From Phallusia mammillata (taxonomy: Eukaryota; Chordata; Ascidiacea; Phlebobranchia; Ascidiidae): DNA of 64,000 bases. Shown here piece by piece: positions 58,586 to 64,000 of the stretch (the first letter of the stretch is position 1; every line of letters begins with the position of its first letter). The stretch covers positions 1 through 64,000 of the forward strand of contig QLIY01000658.1 in the NCBI GenBank assembly GCA_003260075.1, in the 5' to 3' direction. Below the pieces are notes generated by a model that was given only the letters and a program-made list of their open reading frames with translations, made no database searches and was not told where the DNA came from. A program made the position numbers and the translations under genes.

Positions 58586-61500
58586 CAGCACAGAAGGAAG
58601 CCAAAATGACTTTCTTCCAGGTTACAGCCATCAGAATGCGACTCCGAAAACGGTTTCCTGTAAGTTGAACTATATGTTTTGCCCAGGGATTTTCTTCTCT
58701 CAGCACCTTTGGTAATAGAATGCAATAGCTAGTACGATTTGGGACAAAATTCCTACTTTTTCTGTTAAAAATGGACCATGGTGTAACACAAGTAAGACCC
58801 TTATTTCAACTTTTTGTTTTATACACTACACATCTTTATTTATTCATGAAATCTAATTCACTAGTCGCTTAATAGTATAACTAACGTTTAGTGATTCATT
58901 GTTTGTTGCTTATTAGTGGCCAAATATATTGAATTTGTAATAGTTTCTTGTCAAGTCCATAGAAAAAATATACTCTCCGTTGGAGAGGTTCTAATTCAGG
59001 GGTCGGCAACCTTTAAGTTTAAGGCGACACGTGCCAATTTGCTTGTTATTTCCATGTTTTAATGACCTCGCACGCCAACGTTTTTTTCTATACAATAGTG
59101 GTTCGTGCCCGCAGATATCAACAATAAAGAGAAAGCAGAGCGTTTTGTGCGTGTAAGGCTGAATTTTGAGACAATGGCATGATAAAAACTGAAAACAAGC
59201 AGTTTAACAGGTTCAATGGTTACTTCAACATAAACACGCAAACCGGTTGGCGTGCCATAAAAAAGCACCTCGTGTGTCAACTTTGGCAGGCGTGCCAGGG
59301 GTTGCCGACCTATGTTCTAATGGGTCACTTAAGCGCATACCGTGTCATGGACCCAGTTTGGAGGTTAATGAAGCTATGCTCTAAAACCACATTCAGAAAC
59401 TTTAACATGTTGCAGAGACCATTTTCCCGTGCTACGTCCTCAAGTCGTTCCACTTCTGACGAATGTAGTTCAGGAAGCGAAGGTAAAATCTCTTAAACAC
59501 GTCTTAAATAAATTCGTTATTAATATATGATTTTTTAAAACAGAACAAGCAAGAGGCCGATGTCGTATTCTCTCGCGCCACCTATCGGATCTTGTGGTTT
59601 ACACTCGTTCCATTGAATTTCCAGGATTTCATGCTATAAGCGAAAGTAAGTTTTTAAGTGGAATTTACAATTTGTGTTTTTGCGTCTTAATTCGTGTTTT
59701 TAAACAATAAGAATCAAAATTGTTTCTTACAATTTATATGCTTTAGGGTGCTTAACAGACTGAAAACTTTGAAAAGTCTAAACTCACCCGCCGTATTTTT
59801 ATGTTTAGACATATATATTTCACCTAAATCAGTGGTTCTCAAACTTTTTTTGTTGCGACGCCTCTGGAAAAGTTGTCTGGTCTTGCGACGCACCAGCAAA
59901 TAAAAGTTAATGAGAAAACTTATGGGGGGGGGGGTTTTTGTGACGCCTCTGGAAAAGTTTTCTGGTCTTGCGACGCACCAGCAAATAAAGGGGGGGGGGC
60001 GTACACTGCTTACTTACGTTGTTATTGTGATGCTTTTGTTTCACTTGCAGCCAAGGAGTCGATCGGTGGACGCATCCCACTCTTCTGCCAAATCCCCATC
60101 CACATCCACTTCATCNTTAGAAAGGTTTGGGAACCGCTGGTCTAAAAACAAACAGCGGTAAAGAATCATATGCAAGTTAAACCGTAAAGCACTGACAAAA
60201 GTAGTAAAAGCCTGCTGACAGTAAGTTAGAATTGAACCTACTGCCCCCCCCCCAAACACACACCTGCAAAAGCGTAAAAAACACATAATCTGTGGCGCGG
60301 GGCAAAAAGCGCAGATAAGGACGAAAGACACGTTGTAAAGAGGTGCCTGAATCGTTATTTCCTACTTCGTGACTGTTTAGCCTTACTACGTGTTCTTTAC
60401 CCCCCCCCCTGCACCAGGGCGTCGCGACGCACAGTTTGAGAACTACTGACCTAAATAATAGGCATCATCAGTGTCTAAAAACAAACAGCGGTAAAGAATC
60501 AAATGCAAGTTAAACCGTAAAGTACTAACAAAAGTAGTAAAAACCTGCTAACACTAAGTTTGAATTGGACCTACTGTTAACACACCCCCCCCCCAATAGA
60601 CTTAACTTAACTCAGTGCTGAGTATGCATTGTTGGTTGTAAAATTTTAGCAACGAATTGCTTATTAAACCAACGGTAGCCACACAGCCAAAACTGATCCT
60701 TGCGAGAAAATCTTTTCTTGGAGCGTAACCATGCCCCCCCCCCAGTCAAAACACACACCAGCAAAAGCGTAAAAAACACATTATCTGTGGCGCGGGGCAA
60801 AAAGCGCAAATAAGGACGAATGACACGTTGTATAAGGGTGCCTGAATCGTAACTGTTTAGTCTTGCTGCATGTTCTTTGATCAAACGAAATAGACTTAAC
60901 TTAACTCAGTGCTGAGTATGCATTGTTGGTTGTAAAGTTTTAGCAACGAATTGCTTGTTAAACCAATGGTAGCCACACAGCCAAAACTGATCCTTGCTAG
61001 AAAATATTTTCGTGGATCGTAACCATACCCCCCCCCCAAATCGCAGCAACACATTATCATCAAAACATCACCCAAACTAATAAGAACAGTGACTAGTAAA
61101 GTGGATGCGCTGTAGCTATAGCTATACAAATGCTATGTGTGTTTTGCGTTTGTTTAGCTTGTACCATTTTTATACTGTTCCTTGGCTGTGGCGTAACACC
61201 ACAGATGTATTGACTTACAAATGCATTAGTCACCGAATCTTTGTCTTTTTCACTGAACTATCATTTTTCACTTGAAGTCGGGTGGGCCAAATAATAGCCC
61301 CCCCCCCAAATCGCAGCAACACATTATCATCAAAACATCACCCAAACTAATAAGACATGACTAAGCTCAGTAAAGTGGATGCGCTTTAGCTGTACATGCT
61401 ATAGCACATATATGTGTGTTTTGCGTTTGTTTAGCTTGTACCATTTTTATCATACTGTTCGGTGTCTGTGGCGTAACACCACAGATTTATTGACTTACAA

Positions 61501-62168
61501 ATGCATTAGACACCGAATCTTTGTCTTTTTCACTGAACTGACATGGGCCAAATAATAGATTTTCCTTGAATATTTATTTGTGCACCTGATAACCTAAAGC
61601 ATCTGTTTCCACGGTTTTTGACGAATTCATCCCTTACCAATTCAAAACCTTTTTCTTTCTTCTCCAATAGATTACATAGTTGATGCTAAACCATACTAAT
61701 ATCAATTAAACTTGTTTTTTTGTCAACTTTAATTAAATTTAAATTTTAAAACCACATGTTAAAATTAAAGTAAATTTCTCTCCTCAAGTTTTAAAATTCC
61801 TGTCTTGGAAGGAATTCCACCACGGTTGGGAACCACTGCTTAAAAGGCATAATAATCGGGCTTATAACATATATGTTCAAAAGTCAACCCGTCAGTAAAT
61901 TTCGTATCAAAATTGAGTCAAAAACTTTCAATGCATACCTTTCAGCATAAAAAGAAAAATTTTCTAATCCTGAACTATCCGGCTTTTCAAGGTGGATTCG
62001 ATGTTTGGTCGTTCAGCGAGAAGAGGGCGCAATGCCTTGTGACGTCACGGCCGGTAGAGATGGTGAAAGTGAACAGGGACAGGTTGAGTCGAATTTATCC
62101 TTCATCCCTTCGTGTCAGCTCGAGTAACTTCAATCCCGTGTTATACTGGAACGCTGGTTGCCAACTGG
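48873..62168 (+). CDS. Phosphoinositide phospholipase C, delta-type (3' end beyond window)
   Basis: Hydrolyses phosphatidylinositol 4,5-bisphosphate to diacylglycerol and inositol trisphosphate. Exons: 48873-48897, 51284-51421, 52082-52182, 52649-52785, 53166-53295, 53966-54145, 54726-54816, 55477-55686, 56358-56478, 56538-56700, 57761-57901, 58115-58189, 59416-59482, 59544-59645 and 61992-62168, all in phase. They give about 619 residues. Order: a PH-like domain (about 15-130), EF-hands with a canonical loop [12 protein letters not shown], the X box, an acidic linker, and the Y box. Catalytic residues are present: His about 307 in NSSHNTYL, Glu/Asp about 337/339 in CVELDCWDG, His about 352 in HHGYTF, and Glu about 386 in LSIENHC. 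The Y box has [10 protein letters not shown] and [19 protein letters not shown]. The last exon stops at GCQL, before the C2 domain, which should lie past 64000. No extra N- or C-terminal domains of the beta, gamma or epsilon types are seen, hence delta. Confidence 0.93.
50222..50382. repeat. Decayed fold-back related to the 27.8 kb hammerhead element
   Basis: The right end reads GCTGCACTGAT, then TATAAAGGTCGAAACAGTG, then TGTACTGTTTGCAGC. That is the same order as the intact ribozyme arm, but part of the core and the 5' strand of stem II are missing. The left end (AAGCTACAGACTGTGTACAC) is a degraded inverse. It lies in the first PLC intron and is probably inactive. Confidence 0.7.
50601..51149. 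mobile_element. pogo-like non-autonomous element
   Basis: Terminal repeats CAGTCAAACTTCGATACTAT and the inverse ATAGTATCCAAGTTTGACTG are flanked by TA on both sides (50599-50600 and 51150-51151). That is as expected for Tc1/mariner-pogo insertion. Motifs such as CTCGCTACTATGCCAC recur inside both ends. It is 549 bp with no transposase frame, in the first PLC intron. Confidence 0.8.
54307..54490. repeat. Fold-back element with hammerhead-like core
   Basis: The left arm (CAAGTTTATGGAGCTCTTCTAGC) is inverted on the right (GCTAGAAAAGCTCTATAAACTT). Inside the right half lies CTGATGA, a weak helix, then GAAACGTC (about 54416-54450, plus strand): the conserved hammerhead core with a minimal stem III. 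Stem II has several mismatches, so activity is doubtful. A related fragment, AAATTTATAGAGCTATTCTAGC, sits at about 28048 beside the intact ribozyme element. Confidence 0.65.
55954..56041. repeat. 88-base G homopolymer
   Basis: The longest homopolymer in the window, in the PLC intron between exons 8 and 9. No clear flanking duplication is seen. Confidence 0.9.
57018..57443. repeat. Duplicated blocks joined by G10 in a PLC intron
   Basis: GTCAATATATTATTTGTATTCATATGGTC and the following GTGAATTTCTAATTTAGC... block occur before and after the G run (57293-57302). The second version is shorter, lacking about 140 bases that include one end of the putative element at 57126. Confidence 0.8.
57126..57539. 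mobile_element. Possible element with ACTAACACCATACC ends
   Basis: TACTAACACCATACC at the left is inverted as GGTATGGTGTTAGTA at the right. The flanks GATAGAGC and GATTTGGC agree only partly. The interior is disturbed by a G10 joint. It lies in the PLC intron between exons 10 and 11. Confidence 0.5.
57576..57823. repeat. Direct duplication including the start of PLC exon 11
   Basis: Bases 57576-57693 recur at 57706-57823, joined by ten G (57694-57703). Both copies hold the acceptor CGCAG and the codons for [19 protein letters not shown]. Only the second continues to a donor, so the first (57631-57693) is a broken exon copy, not an alternative exon. Confidence 0.9.
58502..58584. repeat. 83-base G homopolymer
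   Basis: A long G run in the PLC intron after exon 12, flanked by unrelated sequence. Confidence 0.9.
58998..59314. mobile_element. Non-autonomous hAT-type element (family 2)
   Basis: Ends CAGGGGTCGGCAACC and GGTTGCCGACCTATG; target duplication TTCTAATT / TTCTAATG (58990-58997 and 59315-59322), with one mismatch. It is the closest relative in the window of the element at 30443-30789. It lies about 100 bases before PLC exon 13. Confidence 0.88.
59830..60448. mobile_element. hAT-type element with scrambled interior
   Basis: Ends CAGTGGTTCTCAAACTTTTT and CAGTTTGAGAACTACTG; perfect 8-bp target duplication ACCTAAAT (59822-59829 and 60449-60456). Sub-terminal TTGCGACGCCTC and GGCGTCGCGACGC fit together. 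The interior has two G10 runs, two C10 runs, an N (60115) and a second internal end-like motif, TTTGGGAACCGCTGG. The middle is therefore probably a mosaic of assembly pieces. Confidence 0.8.
60140..61560. repeat. Mosaic of duplicated pieces separated by C10 runs
   Basis: Blocks starting AACAAACAGCGGTAAAGAATC, GCGTAAAAAACACAT, AATAGACTTAACTTAACTCA and AAATCGCAGCAACACATTAT each occur twice. C runs lie at 60244, 60400, 60585, 60734, 61028 and 61298. The order suggests two versions of one roughly 700-bp sequence cut into pieces and interleaved. It lies in the last PLC intron of the window. Confidence 0.82.
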
Positions 62169-64000
62169 GTACGTTTAAGTTGTCATTTTTGCACTGGCAT
62201 AATAAAATTGTAAGACATAACTTGGTATTGTACAGTGTATGAGTGTGTATTTTGTGAGTGTGTGTATACGGTATGTGTGTGGATTTGTTCTTGTTTCGGT
62301 GACTGTTTTGTGTGTTATTTGTTTCTGCGTTGATGTATAACTGTATGTTTTTGTGAAGATGTGAAATGAGGACCCTTTAAGCCGATTTTGATTGCCCTAA
62401 ATTGCTTTAAAGGCCATGCTTTAGTTTCGACTCAAAAGTTACCGAATTTGACCGAAAGCGAACTTTTGTGATGTGAATAACCAACCCATAATGTCCAAAC
62501 ACATTTGACTGAAACCAAGTTGTTTTGGTAAATTTTTGCTAGATTTTAAAGAGTGTTAAAAGTAGTCTGCTTGCAGTGTAACGTAAAAAAAACCCGAAAG
62601 TTTGAAGCGAAAAAGATGTTTTTTTGTTTTTTGATTCGTACGGAATTATAACATATGTTCGGTTTCAGATCTAAACTTTTGAACAAATTTTTTTTGAATT
62701 TTTGATGCAGCTTTTTTACCGTTGGTTGCCCTCAGGTGATCTTATTTGTCATACTGTTACGTAAGTCGCAAACAAAAAAATACCCTTTGCAAATTCGCGT
62801 GATGAAAAATTGCTTATTAATACTGAACCTTGTTCACCGAGCAGTTGCCAAGCAACGAGGTGTGCGTCATTTTTCTTGCCCTTCGCTTTCCGGAATTTTT
62901 ATGTTAATCGCTGGCATCATGCGATTTGTCATCGTTCGTGCAAAGGGCAAAAGTTTCCTCTTGAAAATCTTTCATAGTTTGGCAGCAATTGATGTAAATA
63001 ACAGTTGGTTTGTGGGAAGATTATGCTAACATGGTTCGAATCCCACCAAAGGTGTTTTCATCCTGAATCTTTTTTACTTATTGTTTGTTAAACAAGTTAG
63101 CCCCCCCCCCGATGTTCTAATCCGAGACATCTTGTATTTGTAAGAGTTTGCGTTATGTAGTCATCAAAACAACATTTTATCATTGGTTCTTTGTGTTGAA
63201 TGTGTCTGATTGTGGTTTTGTTGTTAACCTACCGGAACTTTCACCTTTGAAACAGAATTACAAACCAAGCTCTGCCCATAAATCTGTTCTTTTATAAGTT
63301 TGTAACCCAACCTTGTTTAACAAAACGGCAGGACGGCGATAATTAAGAAACCTAGCTACTTCACATAGTTTAGTATGCAGTGTGAAATGTAGTAACTACA
63401 ACTAAGACAGCTCCGCCGGCTGATGAGCATTGTACCCAAAGTTGTAAGCCGGCCCGAAATTGATCTAAACCCGAAATAACAATCCCGAAACCCAAAGCAT
63501 ACCAAAATAAAAGCAAACAAAGTAAACCCGAAAGATTTACCTTGGTGAAATTACAATACAAATCTGGGCAAGTGTGAAGCCAGGTCCCATTTAAGCCCGT
63601 TTAAATAAACTTAACCAAGATAGCGACCCGATTTACAACTCTGCATGTTGTACTGTTTAGCTCAAAATGTCATTTCTGTGTTTCGAAGCCATTTTTGCAG
63701 TTTAACGACATTGCATCAACTTTAGTCACTCCCGTCATTCAATGAGTCAACGCGTAATCGAAATTCACAACTTTATTTAGCAATTAAAAATGCTTATTTG
63801 ACAACGCTATGTTCTTTTAGGATCATCGGGACAAATGAGTCACTATTGTTTGTTGCAGCAAATTTAGCAATTATGACGTTTTGTGACGTTGACATGAGAC
63901 ATGGTTTTCCCGCGTTTTTAAATGAATTCTGTTTAAATTGGATTTTAAACTAATATCGGCATTGATGAAGTCATATATCACACTGCTGGTGATTTTAAGG
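62169..64000. other. Intron (start) of PLC-delta; no exon found
   Basis: After the donor GTACGT at 62169 I found no frame matching a PLC C2 domain before the window ends, so this is presumably a long intron. It contains a 10-base C run (63101-63110) and an isolated GGTTCGAATCCC at about 63034. There is no other recognisable feature. Confidence 0.5.

Noticed and set aside
61785..61834. hAT-type right end (ACGGTTGGGAACCACTG)
   Set aside because: No left end or target duplication found within reach; kept only as a possible orphan terminus in the disturbed PLC intron.
63028..63055. GGTTCGAATCCC, a perfect tRNA B-box
   Set aside because: No A box or acceptor stem at the required distance upstream and no clover-leaf can be drawn; a chance match or an old SINE scrap.

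Overview
The window looks like compact, AT-rich, intron-rich animal DNA. Most introns are short GT-AG introns. The recognisable proteins are metazoan: 6-phosphogluconate dehydrogenase, UTP3/SAS10, RPP21, a phytanoyl-CoA dioxygenase relative and a phospholipase C-delta. Two tandem genes encode a RIG-I/MDA5/MAVS-like CARD. This fits an invertebrate deuterostome, possibly an ascidian, but nothing here fixes the species.

Layout. 1-8.5 kb: one single-exon gene on the minus strand (1528-2268, a one-pass membrane protein with PY motifs), then repeats and partial duplications. 8.5-14.05 kb: two tandem minus-strand genes with the same exon plan (CARD, then a proline/PY-rich linker, then a disordered tail). 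14.7-17.4 kb: a minus-strand phytanoyl-CoA dioxygenase family gene. It starts head-to-head with the plus-strand UTP3/SAS10 gene (17857-23455, 13 exons). 25.5-32.2 kb: a complete 13-exon PGD gene on the plus strand, convergent with a 4-exon RPP21 gene on the minus strand (34003-34840). 34.8-48.9 kb: no convincing gene, only mobile elements and duplicated blocks. 48.9 kb to beyond 62.2 kb: a plus-strand PLC-delta (PH, EF-hands, X and Y boxes). Its C2-coding end is not in the window.

Mobile DNA is abundant. At least eight short non-autonomous hAT-type elements have 8-bp target duplications that are exact or differ at one base, and two or three more are weaker. There is also a pogo-like element and several fold-back elements. 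The most striking fold-back (27800-27983, in a PGD intron) has perfect 52-bp arms. Each arm spells a complete type I hammerhead self-cleaving ribozyme, one on each strand. Decayed hammerhead-like cores occur at 15.7, 22.8-23.0, 33.6, 50.3 and 54.4 kb.

Sequence quality matters here. There are 34 G or C homopolymer runs: 28 of about 10 bases, and six of 63-88 bases. Most of the short ones sit exactly at the joint between two near-identical copies of flanking sequence. They are G in some long blocks and C in others. I read them as assembly joints between overlapping, probably allelic, contigs. The resulting duplications (including partial exon copies) should not be taken as real biology without read support.
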